From Streptomyces laurentii (GTDB lineage: Bacteria > Actinomycetota > Actinomycetes > Streptomycetales > Streptomycetaceae): a DNA stretch of 64,000 bases. Shown in pieces: positions 8,037 through 18,101 of this stretch. The position numbers and the translations under genes are program-made. Location: NCBI GenBank assembly GCA_002355495.1, contig AP017424.1:6885501-6949500 (forward strand), in the 5' to 3' direction. Within the stretch, counting starts at the first letter, position 1. Every line of letters starts with the position of its first letter. The notes below the pieces were generated by a model. The model was not told the DNA's origin, did no database searches, and saw nothing but the letters and a program-made list of their open reading frames with translations.

Positions 8037-8102
8037 CTTCCCGCGGGGTCATCGCGGGATCACCTCCCGGGGCTCCGCCTCCCGGCCGGCCGGCGGAACG
8101 GA

Positions 8103-8504
8103 TCAGTGCGCCGGCGGCGGGTGCGCGACCCGGATCCGGTGGTGCTCCTCGGTCAGCGGACGGCCCTCGCCGTCGGTGAAGCGGCCCGTCACCCCGTACA
8201 CCCCGCAGTGCGCCCGGCCCACCGGCAGCCGCTCCGGGGGCAGCCGCACCTCGTACGGGCCGCCGCAGCGGAATCCGCCGAGCACGGTCCGTGAGGTTCC
8301 GATCGGAGCGCCGTCCCAGTCCCGGGTGTCCTCGAACACCACGGCGTCGATGTCCCTGCCGAGCCGGAACGTGAGGCCCACGCTCACCACCGCGCCCTCC
8401 GGCACCTCCAGCGGAGCCTCCGCCCTCGAATCGCCCAGCGGTACGGCGAGGCGTCCCCCGTCCTCGACGTACAACGAGAGGTCCAGCAGTTCGAAGTCCT
8501 CCAC
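8103..8504 (-). CDS. RhoGDI-like immunoglobulin-fold protein
   Basis: A 133-residue protein with no signal peptide or membrane segment, predicted to be almost all beta strand. Read from memory against eukaryotic Rho GDP-dissociation inhibitor, the order of features matches: LSLYVED, a loop, then EGAVVSVGLTFRLGRDID, a G-containing turn before VLGGF, the PYEVRLPPERLPVGRAHCG segment, and YGVTGRFTDGEG before a final H-x-R-x-R-V strand. RhoGDI uses this fold to bind lipidated small GTPases. What a bacterial version binds is unknown. ATG 8504 is the only good start. It stands alone, convergent with the ctaD unit. Fold assignment is moderately sure, function unassigned. Confidence 0.55.
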   Translation of the reverse strand: MEDFELLDLSLYVEDGGRLAVPLGDSRAEAPLEVPEGAVVSVGLTFRLGRDIDAVVFEDTRDWDGAPIGTSRTVLGGFRCGGPYEVRLPPERLPVGRAHCGVYGVTGRFTDGEGRPLTEEHHRIRVAHPPPAH

Positions 8505-8875
8505 GGCGGGTCATCGCCTTTCGCTACGGGGCCGGGGCGGGGGGTACGGCCCGGCGCGGCCCGGCCCGGCGCGGGACGCAGCGCGACCACGTCCACGGTC
8601 GGTCGCGGGCCTTACCTTCACGCCTACCCCGATGTGGGGCGATAAATGGCGATTCCTCCGCATTCCTCATGCCGTCGGAACAGCCGGACGCCAGGGTGAG
8701 GGGCGCACGGCGCGGCACCGGCTCGCGGAACGCCGCCGAGCCGGCGGCGACGGCGAGGCGGTGTGGGCCGATCACGCGGGACACGCGGCGGACGGTGGCC
8801 GCGACCGCGTGCGCGACCAGGGGGCGAGCCCGCGCGGCGGTGCCGAGCGGACGGTGGCCGCCCGGACGGGCTCCG
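8505..8875. other. Intergenic stretch without a recognised gene
   Basis: 371 bases between two genes on the minus strand. Reading frames present here have no ribosome site and no recognisable motif. An AT-richer patch around 8637-8660 may hold the promoter of the RhoGDI-like gene, but no clear hexamers can be assigned. Confidence 0.4.
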
Positions 8876-9436
8876 CTACCGGGCGAGGGCGTGCTCCTTG
8901 AGGAACGCCCCGGCGTGCGCGGCGGCTTCCTCCTTCGTGGCCCAGTCGGCGGGAGCTGCGGGAGCTGCGGGGGAGTCGGGGTGCTCGGGGCCGTCCGCCG
9001 GGCCCGTCGCCCCGTCCGCGCCGCGGGCGGACCACCGCCACCGGCCCGAGCCCGCGTTCCGCGTCAACTCCGCCGTACCGCCGAAGAGTTCGAAGGTGCC
9101 GGTGCCGCCGTCCGTGCGGCGCACCGCGTCCGGCCATTTCTTGCGGGCGCCTTGCCGGGTGATCCCCCAGGTGGCCCCGATCTGCTGGTAGGTCGCCCCG
9201 TAGGACCCCGCGGTCCCCGCCGCGATCGCGGTCAGCCGCCTGACCTCGGTGTCGAGCACCTTCCAGGCGCCCAGCACGGACAGGGCCGCGTCGACCGGGT
9301 CCGCTTTCCACAGGTCCTGCTCGGGCAGTCCTGTCGCGCGGGAGCGCAGGGTGGTGGCGAGGGGGGAGAGGGTGTCGAGGAGGGCCTTGTCGAGGGCGGC
9401 TCGTTCGGCGGGGGTGAGCGACTCGGAAGGAGGCAT
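8876..9436 (-). CDS. Helix-turn-helix protein of unknown role
   Basis: A 186-residue protein. The N-terminal half is helical. Around residues 80-105, SYGATYQQIGATWGITRQGARKKWPD reads as a sigma-factor or MarR-like helix-turn-helix, with QQIG...ITRQGARK as the two helices. The C-terminal half has short strands (GTFELFGGTAELTR, GRWRWSARG) and a Pro/Ala-rich linker before an EEAAAHAGAFLKEHAL helix. ATG 9436 is chosen. An upstream ATG at 9499 in the same frame would add 21 atypical residues covering an AT-rich promoter-like region. A DNA-binding role is likely, the target unknown. Confidence 0.6.
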   Translation of the reverse strand: MPPSESLTPAERAALDKALLDTLSPLATTLRSRATGLPEQDLWKADPVDAALSVLGAWKVLDTEVRRLTAIAAGTAGSYGATYQQIGATWGITRQGARKKWPDAVRRTDGGTGTFELFGGTAELTRNAGSGRWRWSARGADGATGPADGPEHPDSPAAPAAPADWATKEEAAAHAGAFLKEHALAR

Positions 9437-9555
9437 GTGGACAACAGTAGTTAACGGATCGCCGCTCGACAACCTTTGTTTCCATTGCGTGTTCGCCACG
9501 GCAAGAGCCGCCGTGGGCCCGTGAGTTCGGGTCGAACGGATGGCAGAATCTGGCC

Positions 9556-10182
9556 ATGCTGTACGAATTTCTCGCCGCGTCGGGCGTGCTCGCCCTGCTC
9601 ACGATGGTGCCCGGACCGGACATGGCGGTCGTGACCCGGCGCGCTGTCGCGGCGGGCCGCGGGGACGGGCTGCGGACCGTCGCCGGCATCACCACCGGGC
9701 TGCTCGTCTGGGGCGTGCTCTCGGTGGCGGGACTCGCCGCCGTCCTCGCCGCGTCCGCCACCGCGTACACGGTCGTCCGGCTCGCCGGCGCCGCCTACCT
9801 CGTCGTCCTCGGCGTCCAGGCCCTGCTCGCCGCCCGGCGCGGCCGCCGGACCGAAGGCACGGCGGAGCCGCTCGCCGTGCCGCCGCCGGCCGGGCATCCG
9901 TGGCGCACCGGCCTGGTGAGCAACGTCCTCAACCCGAAGATCGCCGTCTTCTACACCGGCCTGCTGCCGACCCTCGCCCCGCGCGGACTCTCCCCGCACA
10001 CCGGGATGGCCCTGCTCGTCCTCGTCCACGCCGTCCTCACCGTCGTCTGGCTCGGCGGATACGTCCTGCTGCTGTCCCGCGCCCGCGCCTTCTTCGCCCG
10101 CGCCGCCGTGCGCCGCGGCATGGAGCGGATCACCGGGGTCGTCCTGATCGGCTTCGGGCTCAAGGTCGCCACGGCGCAGTGA
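9556..10182 (+). CDS. LysE/RhtB-family amino-acid exporter
   Basis: A 208-residue membrane protein with about six helices. It begins with the family hallmark: a first helix followed by TMVPGPDMAVVTRRAVAAG. The second conserved segment, GLVSNVLNPKIAVFYTGLLP, lies in the middle. LysE/RhtB proteins export amino acids or similar small metabolites by proton antiport. The length matches the family norm of about 205. It is divergent from the helix-turn-helix gene on the minus strand, with about 120 bases between, so that protein could regulate it. Substrate cannot be read from sequence. Confidence 0.88.
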   Translation: MLYEFLAASGVLALLTMVPGPDMAVVTRRAVAAGRGDGLRTVAGITTGLLVWGVLSVAGLAAVLAASATAYTVVRLAGAAYLVVLGVQALLAARRGRRTEGTAEPLAVPPPAGHPWRTGLVSNVLNPKIAVFYTGLLPTLAPRGLSPHTGMALLVLVHAVLTVVWLGGYVLLLSRARAFFARAAVRRGMERITGVVLIGFGLKVATAQ

Positions 10183-10313
10183 CGCGCCAGGCCGCCGGGG
10201 CGGTCAGGCGGGCGCCCGGCGGCCGCCCCGGAGGCAGCCCCAAAGGCGCCCGCGAACAGGCGGGCATCCGGCATGGGCCGTTCCGCCGCCCTGGGGCTAG
10301 GCTCGTGCGCACC

Positions 10314-11528
10314 ATGAACAGCCCCCGCCGCTCCGCCGAGCCGCCCAAAGCCGACAAGGCGGGCGTACGCCGGTACAACCTGAGCCTGGTGCTGCGCACC
10401 GTCCACGACGCGGGCGAGACCACCCGCGCGGCGGTCGCCGCGCATGTCGGGCTGACTCGCCCGGCCGTCTCCTCGCTGGTCGAACAGCTCCTGGAGCGCG
10501 GACTCCTGGTGGAGTCGGGCAAGACCTTCAGCGGCCAGGCCGGCCGGCCCGGCACCGTCCTCAAACCGGCCTCGACCGGCCCCGCCGGCCTCGGCGTCGA
10601 GCTCAACGTCGACTACGTGAGCGTGTGCGTCGCCGACCTCACCGGCGCCGACCGGGTCCGCCGCACGGTCCGCCTGGACAACCGCGCCCTCGCCCCCGTC
10701 GAGGTGCTGCGCCGCGCCGCGACCGTCGCCGCCGAGGTCCTCGACGAGGCCGCCGCGCGCGACCTGCGGCCCACCGGCGTACGGCTCGCGCTGCCCGGCC
10801 TGGTCGCCGGCGGCACCGTCCAGCAGGCCCCCAACCTCGGCTGGAACCGCGTCGACGCCGACACCCTCTTCACCCGCGCCCTCGCCGCCGCCCGCCCCGC
10901 CGGCGCCCCAGCCCTGCCCGTCGCCTCCGACAACGAGGCCAACGTCGCCGCCCTCGCCGAGCTGTGGTTCGGCGGCCTCGGCGGCATCCGCACCTTCGTG
11001 CACGTCACCGGCGAGATCGGGGTCGGCGGCGCGATCGTCCTCGACGGCGAACTGCTGCGCGGCGCGCACGGGTTCGCGGGCGAGATCGGCCATCTCACCG
11101 TCGTCCCCGACGGCCCGCGCTGCCGCTGCGGATCGAGCGGCTGCCTCGAACGGTACGCGGGCCAGGCGGCGTTGCTGCGGGCCGCGCGGGCGCCCGGGAT
11201 CGACGCCCTCGTACGGCGGGCCGAGGACGGCGAAGCGCGCGCCCTCGCCGCGCTCGACCAGGCGGGCCGGATGCTCGGCGTCGCCGTCTCCGGCGCGGTC
11301 AACCTGCTCGACCCCGAGGCGGTGGTCCTCGGCGGCATCTACCCGCGCCTGACGGCCTGGCTCGCCCCGGCCGCCGAGGCCGAGCTGGGCCTGCGTGTCG
11401 TCTCGGGCCTGTGGACCCCGGCCCGGGGGCGGCTGCGGGCCGCCTCCAGCACCGCCGACGCCGCCCGGGGCGCGGCGGCCCTCGTGCTGCGCGACATCCT
11501 GGCCGACCCCCTGGCGTACGACACCTGA
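10314..11528 (+). CDS. ROK-family transcriptional regulator
   Basis: A 404-residue protein. The N-terminal winged helix-turn-helix (about 15-75) includes TTRAAVAAHVGLTRPAVSSL. The ROK sugar-kinase-like fold follows, with an ASDNEANVAALAELWFGG phosphate loop, TGEIGVGGAI, FAGEIGHL and the zinc motif RCRCGSSGCLERYAG (about 265-280). Such NagC/XylR-type proteins repress sugar-uptake and catabolic genes and respond to sugars or sugar phosphates. No sugar operon is adjacent. A TAGGCT -10-like hexamer lies only 11 bases before the ATG, suggesting a very short or leaderless transcript. Confidence 0.88.
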   Translation: MNSPRRSAEPPKADKAGVRRYNLSLVLRTVHDAGETTRAAVAAHVGLTRPAVSSLVEQLLERGLLVESGKTFSGQAGRPGTVLKPASTGPAGLGVELNVDYVSVCVADLTGADRVRRTVRLDNRALAPVEVLRRAATVAAEVLDEAAARDLRPTGVRLALPGLVAGGTVQQAPNLGWNRVDADTLFTRALAAARPAGAPALPVASDNEANVAALAELWFGGLGGIRTFVHVTGEIGVGGAIVLDGELLRGAHGFAGEIGHLTVVPDGPRCRCGSSGCLERYAGQAALLRAARAPGIDALVRRAEDGEARALAALDQAGRMLGVAVSGAVNLLDPEAVVLGGIYPRLTAWLAPAAEAELGLRVVSGLWTPARGRLRAASSTADAARGAAALVLRDILADPLAYDT

Positions 11529-11766
11529 GCCCGGCCGCGCGGCCCCGTACGGGAGGGCGTCCACGGAGGCCGCGTACCCGATTCGCGCCCGGCCCCAGCC
11601 CGGCCTCGGTCCGGTTCCTGTCCGGCCTCTTTCCGTTCTCTGTGTGTCCTCTGTCCGACCTCCGCGAGGCCTCCGTACGGCCCGGATCCGGGCCCGTCGC
11701 GCACTCTCATCGCGCTCTCACGCGGGCCTTATCCCCTCATCACCCCGGCCTCCTAGCGTCGCCCGC

Positions 11767-13272
11767 ATGTTCCTCACCTACCTCCGGCGCGAACTGCGCC
11801 GCCGCAGAAAGGCGGCGCTCGTCGTCGCCTCCGGGCTCGCGCTCGGCATCGCGCTGGTCATCGTCGTCACCTCCGTGTCGTCCGGCATGAAGCAGGCCCA
11901 GAACAAGGTCCTGGAGTCCCTGTACGGCCTCGGCACGGACCTCACCGTCACCAAGGCGCGCGAGCAGCCGCAGACGGGGGAGCGGCCCGAACGGCCCCGG
12001 TTCGAGTTCGAGGGGCGCGGCGACGGCAAGGAGCAGAGCAGCGACCGGCTGATGGTGCAGGGCTTCCAGACGCTCCCCGACAGCACGGTCGGGACCGTCG
12101 CCCGCCAGGACGGCGTCGCCGAGGCCGTGGGCGGACTGAGTCTGGTCAACCTCAAGATCAACGGAGACTTCAAGCGCGGCGAGATCCAGGGCGGCCAGGG
12201 ACAGGGCGGTCAGGGGCAGGACGGCCGGGCCGGGGGCCCGGGCGGCGGCTTCGGCGGGGCCGGCGGCTCCGGTGGGTCCGTCACCGGCGGCGGCGCGGCC
12301 TTCGACGTCGACTCCTTCACGCTGTACGGCACCGACGTCACCGCCCCCGGCCTCGGCCCGCTGACCACCTCCACGATCAGCCAGGGCCGCGGCTTCAAGA
12401 CCACCGAGACCGACGCGGCCGTCGTCGTCCTCGACAGCGCCTACGCCAAGCAGGAGGGCCTGACCGTCGGCAAGACCCTCACGGTCAAGGGCGTGAAGTT
12501 CACCGTCGTCGGCATCGCCACCGCCGACAGCGGCCAGTCCGCCGCCCAGGTCTATCTGCCGCTGAAGCGGGCCCAGACGCTCGCCGGCAACGCGGGCAAG
12601 ATCACCACGGTCTATGTGCGGGCCACCGACTCCCAGCGGATCGACGCGGTCAAGAGCGCCATCCAGAAGAACGTCACCGGCACCACCGTCACCACCTCCG
12701 CCGACCTCGCCCAGACGGTCTCCGGCTCGCTCGACACCGCGTCCGGGCTCGCCACCACGGTCGGCCGCTGGCTGTCGTACGCGGTGCTGCTCGCCGCCGT
12801 CCTCGTCGCCGGCCTGCTCACCTCGTCCGCCGTCAGCCGGCGCGTCCGCGAGTTCGGCACGCTGAAGGCGCTCGGCTGGCGCAGCGGCCGGGTCACCCGT
12901 CAGGTCGTCGGCGAGGCCCTGGTCAACGGTCTGATCGGCGGTGTCCTCGGCATCGCCCTCGGTCTCGCCGGCGCCTGGATCGTCACCGCCGTCAGCCCCA
13001 CCCTCACCGCCGAACTCGGCACCGGCGGGGGCGGGATGGCGGGCGAGGGCGGACCCGGCAGCGGTCCGGGCGGCGGGCGGATGTTCGGGGCGGGCGGCGG
13101 CGCCGGCGCGGTCGGCCGCACCCTCGACATCGCGCTGACCGCCCCGGTCGGCCGGACCACCGTCGGACTCGCCGTCCTCCTCGCGCTGGCCGGCGGACTC
13201 GTCGCGGGCGCCTTCGGCGCGTGGCGCGCGTCCCGGCTGCGCCCCGCCGACGCGCTGCGCCGCGTCGAGTAG
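11767..13272 (+). CDS. ABC transporter permease, MacB/FtsX type
   Basis: A 501-residue protein. An N-terminal membrane helix (about 17-38) is followed by a large extracytoplasmic MacB periplasmic-core-like region (about 40-320) containing a Gly-rich low-complexity insert around 140-180. A C-terminal FtsX domain has three helices and the conserved VSRRVREFGTLKALGWRSGR and ASRLRPADALRRVE segments. A second Gly-rich loop (about 420-445) interrupts the FtsX part. The ATPase gene follows 113 bases downstream, completing a typical LolCD/MacB-type exporter of the kind involved in envelope stress or lipid and peptide export. Substrate is unknown. The ATG lies close to a possible TAGCGT -10 hexamer. 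Confidence 0.88.
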   Translation: MFLTYLRRELRRRRKAALVVASGLALGIALVIVVTSVSSGMKQAQNKVLESLYGLGTDLTVTKAREQPQTGERPERPRFEFEGRGDGKEQSSDRLMVQGFQTLPDSTVGTVARQDGVAEAVGGLSLVNLKINGDFKRGEIQGGQGQGGQGQDGRAGGPGGGFGGAGGSGGSVTGGGAAFDVDSFTLYGTDVTAPGLGPLTTSTISQGRGFKTTETDAAVVVLDSAYAKQEGLTVGKTLTVKGVKFTVVGIATADSGQSAAQVYLPLKRAQTLAGNAGKITTVYVRATDSQRIDAVKSAIQKNVTGTTVTTSADLAQTVSGSLDTASGLATTVGRWLSYAVLLAAVLVAGLLTSSAVSRRVREFGTLKALGWRSGRVTRQVVGEALVNGLIGGVLGIALGLAGAWIVTAVSPTLTAELGTGGGGMAGEGGPGSGPGGGRMFGAGGGAGAVGRTLDIALTAPVGRTTVGLAVLLALAGGLVAGAFGAWRASRLRPADALRRVE

Positions 13273-13385
13273 CGGGCCGCCCGAACACAGCGGCGGGGGA
13301 CCGGACTTCGAGGACGCTCCTCGGGAGCCGGACCCCCGCCCTCGCCCCGTACCGACATACCGCCGTATCGCAGGAGTTGGATCCC

Positions 13386-14081
<696 letters not shown>

Positions 14082-14120
14082 CGCGACGTCAGGTCGTAGG
14101 TCGCCCGCGGGCCTGATGGC

Positions 14121-15065
14121 TCAGGCGCGTACGCCGTGCCCGCGCAGATACGCCAGCGGGTCGACGTGCGAGCCGAAATAGGGTGTGGTCCGCACCTCGA
14201 AGTGCAGGTGCGGACCCGTCACCCGGCCCGTGGCCCCGGAGCGGGCGATGCGCTGACCGCCCGACACGCTCCGGCCCACCGACACGTCGATACGCGAGAG
14301 ATGGGCGTACTGGGTGTAGCGGCCGTCGGCGTGGCGGATCACCACCTCGTAGCCGTAGCTGCGGTCGTAGCCGGCGCGCACGACGCGGCCCGGGCCGGCC
14401 GCGCGGACGGTCGTGCCCGACGGCACCGCGAAGTCCTGGCCCGTGTGATAGCCCAGCGACCAGGCGCCCGGCTCGTGGTAGTAGCCGGTGACGACGTATC
14501 CGGAGACCGGCGCGGTCCAGCCGCGGGTGGCGGTGGTGCCACCGCCCGACCCGTGGCCGGAGCCGGCGGAGGAGCCCGAGCCGCCGCCCGTCAGGCCCGT
14601 GCGCTGCTGGTACTTCCACTGGTGGCTGGTCCAGTACCAGTGGCCGCCGTTCTTGAACCAGTAGACGCGGTCCCGGGCGTCCCAGCCCTGGCGGCCCCGG
14701 AAGACCGGCTCGCCGCCGCTCCGGGCCGGCCGCGCGGGCGCCGCGGCGGAGCCGCCGGGGTGCCCCGCGGCGCCGCTGTTGCGCAGGTACTTGTCGTAGT
14801 GCTGGGTCCAGCGCCACGCGCCGGACGGGTTCTTGTACCAGTAGCGCGAGCCGTCCCAGCCCGCGTGCGCCGGGGCCGGTTCGGCCGCCGCCGTGCCCGC
14901 GCCGGTGCCCGCCAGGGCCACCGCGCCGAGCGTCGCCACGACGGCGCAGCGCACCCCGCGCAGCGACCCGGGTCCGCCGCCGCGCGCGGCGCGGGCGGCG
15001 CGCCGGGAGGCCGCGCAGCCCGGGCAGGCGCAGCCGTCGGCTATCTCCTCGGTGAAGGCGGGCAC
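14121..15065 (-). CDS. Secreted M23 (LytM) peptidase with YW-rich repeats
   Basis: A 314-residue cell-wall endopeptidase. A Cys-containing N-terminus precedes a hydrophobic signal segment ending near GTAAAEP. Two repeats follow, GWDGSRYWYKNPSGAW and GWDARDRVYWFKNGGHWYW, rich in aromatic residues and possibly wall-binding. The C-terminal LytM domain has zinc ligands in HTGQDF and GPHLHFEV plus the QYAHLS His. It ends LAYLRGHGVRA, nearly the same as the Rpf-LysM-M23 protein at 61066-62538, so the two are paralogues. The GTG start has GGAGGAGG some 20 bases upstream, which is too far for normal initiation, so the exact start is uncertain. It lies downstream of the SPFH gene on the same strand. 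Confidence 0.83.
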   Translation of the reverse strand: MPAFTEEIADGCACPGCAASRRAARAARGGGPGSLRGVRCAVVATLGAVALAGTGAGTAAAEPAPAHAGWDGSRYWYKNPSGAWRWTQHYDKYLRNSGAAGHPGGSAAAPARPARSGGEPVFRGRQGWDARDRVYWFKNGGHWYWTSHQWKYQQRTGLTGGGSGSSAGSGHGSGGGTTATRGWTAPVSGYVVTGYYHEPGAWSLGYHTGQDFAVPSGTTVRAAGPGRVVRAGYDRSYGYEVVIRHADGRYTQYAHLSRIDVSVGRSVSGGQRIARSGATGRVTGPHLHFEVRTTPYFGSHVDPLAYLRGHGVRA

Positions 15066-15176
15066 CGGCAGCCGTACGACGACACCTCCTCCGCTGTCCG
15101 CCGCTCCCGCGTTCGCGGGGGTGTGGGGGGCTTGGGGGAGCCGGTGGTGTTCTCGAAGCGGTCGTTCACGGGGCTT

Positions 15177-16442
15177 TCACTCCTGGCTCTGATCGGACAG
15201 TCCGCCACGTCGGGTGTAGAAGGCCACGGTCAGATCCTTGACCAGGGCCTGGCGTTCGAAGTCGTCGAGCTCCACGAGCCCGCGGGTGGTGAGCCGGTTC
15301 ACCGTGTCGTCCACGGCGTCGATGACGCTGGTCAGGACCGTGTCCCGGTGCTTGGCGTCGAGCGCCGCGATCTGCCGGCGCTGCATCGCCGCGGCCACCT
15401 CGGGCGCGTACTCGATCCGCGTCGGCTGCGCGGAGAAGACGGAGACGCCGACCGGCCGGCACTCCGCCGCGAGCAGCCGGGTCAGCCGGTCGCCGACCGC
15501 CTCCGCGTCGCGCAGCGAGGGACCGTCGCCGCGGAACGCGTCCGCGGGCAGCTGGGACAGCACCCGCGCGGTCGCCGCCTCCACCTGCTCGCGCAGATAG
15601 TCCAGATGGTCGTCCACGGCCAGCAGCGCCCGCGCGGTGTCCCGTACGGACCACACGACGAGCACCACCACCCGCAGCGCCGCGCCCTCGGCGTCGACCG
15701 CGGCGATCGGCTCGCTGCGCCAGTGCCGCAGCCGTACGTCGATCCGGCGGCGCAGCACGAACGGGCTGATCCAGACGAGGCCGGTGCGCCGCACGCTGCC
15801 CCGGTAGCGGCCGAACAGCGTGAGCACCCAGGCGGATCCGGTCCGGCCCCGGGTGAGCCCACCGAAGGCGACCGCGGCGACGACCGCGCAGCCGGCCAGC
15901 GCGCCCCACTCCCAGGGCAGCAGCCGGACGGAACGCAGGGGACCGGCCCGCCAGAGCAGCGCGGTCGCGGCACCGAGCGCGGTCAGACCGACGAGTACGG
16001 CCAGCCAGCCGGGCAGGGCGGGGCCGGGACGCTCCACGAGATCGGGCTCGTCCGGCGGGCGGCGCCGAGCGGGCCGCTCGCTCAGCTCGGTCTGCCCGCT
16101 CTGTTCGGCCAGCAGCGCCATCGCGCCCGCGATCCTGGACTGCGTGGCCGTCGAGGTCGCCGCCCTCGGCGTCTTCTTCGCCGTGGCCGTGGCGGCCGTG
16201 GTGTCCGCGGCGGAACCGGACGTGGCGGCCGGGTCCGCCGGCGTGGGCCGCTTGGCACGCTGGGGAAGGCCGGGCCGCTCGGGCCGCTCCTCGGTCCCCT
16301 CCCCGGCCCCCGGCGGTGCGGGCACCGGCGGTAGGGTCGCGGTGGGTGCCGCGGGGTCCGCCCGGAACAGGTCGTCCATCGGTATGCCGTCGCCGTGCCA
16401 CCGCACGCGTACGGGCAGGGGCCGCTTCTGTCGCTCGGTCAT
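15177..16442 (-). CDS. SPFH/Band 7 domain membrane protein
   Basis: A 421-residue protein. Residues 1-130 are low-complexity and Pro/Ala-rich. Two hydrophobic segments (about 145-165 and 178-195) then lead into an SPFH/Band 7 domain with GRYRGSVRRTGLVWISPF, the basic strand VLRRRIDVRLRHW, and EGAALRVVVLVVWSV. The helical tail includes AAAMQRRQIAALDAKHRDTV. Flotillin-like proteins of this type organise membrane domains and often scaffold proteases or stress complexes. The long disordered N-terminal extension is unusual for the family. The M23 peptidase gene lies 111 bases downstream. Confidence 0.82.
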   Translation of the reverse strand: MTERQKRPLPVRVRWHGDGIPMDDLFRADPAAPTATLPPVPAPPGAGEGTEERPERPGLPQRAKRPTPADPAATSGSAADTTAATATAKKTPRAATSTATQSRIAGAMALLAEQSGQTELSERPARRRPPDEPDLVERPGPALPGWLAVLVGLTALGAATALLWRAGPLRSVRLLPWEWGALAGCAVVAAVAFGGLTRGRTGSAWVLTLFGRYRGSVRRTGLVWISPFVLRRRIDVRLRHWRSEPIAAVDAEGAALRVVVLVVWSVRDTARALLAVDDHLDYLREQVEAATARVLSQLPADAFRGDGPSLRDAEAVGDRLTRLLAAECRPVGVSVFSAQPTRIEYAPEVAAAMQRRQIAALDAKHRDTVLTSVIDAVDDTVNRLTTRGLVELDDFERQALVKDLTVAFYTRRGGLSDQSQE

Positions 16443-16664
16443 GAGGCCCTTCCGGCCGTCACTCGACCGGGGGGACGAGATGACGACATGTCGGATGATC
16501 TTCGTTATCCATCGTCACAGGGGTTATGCCCGGAATGCCGAGACAAAAGTCCTGAATCGGACGGACTTTGGTCCCGCGCCGGAGCGGCCGGGAGCCTGGG
16601 CCGGGAGCCGGCGCCCGGGTCCGTGCCGAGGGTGATGTCAGTGGCTGCCCCTACCGTTCGGATC

Positions 16665-18101
16665 ATGACGACGAAGACCTATCTGGAGCTGTCGCAGGAC
16701 GGCGGCGGCGCGCACAAGTTCTACGAAGTGACGATCTCCGGCACGGTGGTGTCGGTCCGTTACGGACGCATCGGCGCGGCCGGACAGACCCAGACCTCGA
16801 CGTTCCCGACGGTCGAGAAGGCCCGGGCCGCGGCGGCCAAGAAGATAAGCGAGAAGGTCCGCAAGGGATACGCGCCGGCCGTCCAGGGCGGCCGCGCCGC
16901 CCGCCCGGTCACCCGGCGCACCGTCACCTCCGCGCCCTCCACGGCCCGCGCGGTCGCCCCTGTCCTGTGGCGCTTCCGCACCGGCTCCGCCGCCTTCGGC
17001 ATCCACGTCGACGACGAGCGCTGCTGGGTCGGCAACCAGGCGGGCGAGGTCTTCACCCTCGGCCACGACGGGCAGGTCCACGCCCGGTTCAGCCTCCCCG
17101 ACGGCGTGAAGTGCCTGGTCGCCGACGACTTCTGGATCTACGCGGGCTGCGACGACGGCCGCGTCTACGACCTGTCGTCCAAGCTGCCGTTCGCCGCGTA
17201 CGAGATCTCCACCGACGTCGACATCTTCTGGCTCGACATCCACGAGGGCGTGCTCGACGTCGCCGACCGCTCCGGCCGGCTCACCGTCATCGACCACGAG
17301 GACGAGCACCAGTGGTCCCGGTCCGGCCGCGGCGAGCACGCCTGGATGGTCCGCGCGGACGAGGACGCCGTCTACTACGGCGACAGCGGCGGCGTCACGG
17401 CCTACGCCCCCGACGGTACGGGCGAACTCTGGCACACCCCCACCCAGGGCGCCGTGCTGTTCGGCTGGCAGGAGCACACCGCCGTGTACGCGGGCACCGC
17501 CCGCCGCCAGGTGCACCGGCTCGCCAAGCGGACCGGCCGCACCGAGGCGGTGTACGGCTGCGACAGCCCCGTCTACTCGTGCGCCACCTCGCCCGGCGGC
17601 CGGTTCGTCTTCGCCGGGGACAACGCCTCGTCCGTGTACTGCTTCGCCGAGGACGGCACCCGGCTGTGGAAGCTGGGCACCGGCGGCGGTTCGGCGCTGT
17701 CGATGCAGTACCACGACGAGCGGCTCTACCTGGTCACCACCGACGGCACCCTGGTGTGCGTCGACGCGAGTGAGGCGGCCATCGCCGCCGCCCAGCAGGG
17801 CACCGTGCCGGTCGCCCAGGACATCAAGCTCGCCGCCGCCCTGCCCACCTACGCCCCCGCCACCACCGTCGCCGCCGTCGACGTGGTGCACGCGGCGCCT
17901 GTCGGCTCGGTCGTCGTCGAGTGCGTCCAGGAGTCCGGCCGCACCCGCGTCCGCGTCCTGACCGACGGTTACGAGGAGGGCTGGAACGTGCAGTTCCCGC
18001 GCGCCATCCGCGAGCCCGGCGCCCGGTACGTCGTCGAGGCGCTCCACCCGGCCTCCGGCGGCTTCTACCGGGTCCGCGGCGACATCCGGCGGCTGCTGTG
18101 A
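16665..18101 (+). CDS. WGR-domain protein with PQQ-type beta-propeller
   Basis: A 478-residue protein. The N-terminal WGR domain (about 1-75), with TYLELSQDGGGAHKFYEVTI and VRYGRIGAAGQTQT, is a nucleic-acid-contacting module also found in PARPs and MolR-like proteins. A basic linker leads to seven or so WD/PQQ-like blades (about 110-400) containing recurrent C-x-V and WxxG-type strands such as ERCWVGNQAGEVF and DNASSVYCFAEDGTRLWKL. The C-terminus adds another small domain. ATG 16665 is preferred, and ATG 16635 would add ten residues. The next gene overlaps the stop by GTGA. Function is unknown. A scaffold or sensor linking nucleic acid to other proteins is a reasonable guess. Confidence 0.78.
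   Translation: MTTKTYLELSQDGGGAHKFYEVTISGTVVSVRYGRIGAAGQTQTSTFPTVEKARAAAAKKISEKVRKGYAPAVQGGRAARPVTRRTVTSAPSTARAVAPVLWRFRTGSAAFGIHVDDERCWVGNQAGEVFTLGHDGQVHARFSLPDGVKCLVADDFWIYAGCDDGRVYDLSSKLPFAAYEISTDVDIFWLDIHEGVLDVADRSGRLTVIDHEDEHQWSRSGRGEHAWMVRADEDAVYYGDSGGVTAYAPDGTGELWHTPTQGAVLFGWQEHTAVYAGTARRQVHRLAKRTGRTEAVYGCDSPVYSCATSPGGRFVFAGDNASSVYCFAEDGTRLWKLGTGGGSALSMQYHDERLYLVTTDGTLVCVDASEAAIAAAQQGTVPVAQDIKLAAALPTYAPATTVAAVDVVHAAPVGSVVVECVQESGRTRVRVLTDGYEEGWNVQFPRAIREPGARYVVEALHPASGGFYRVRGDIRRLL

Noticed and set aside
8524..8784. An 86-codon minus-strand frame between the RhoGDI-like and helix-turn-helix genes.
   Set aside because: No ribosome site, Arg/Pro-rich composition typical of non-coding high-GC DNA, no motif.
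11529..11766. Pyrimidine-rich stretch with CTCTCA/CTCTCAC direct repeats between the ROK and ABC permease genes.
   Set aside because: The repeats are short and imperfect. They may be part of the permease promoter, but no specific site can be assigned.
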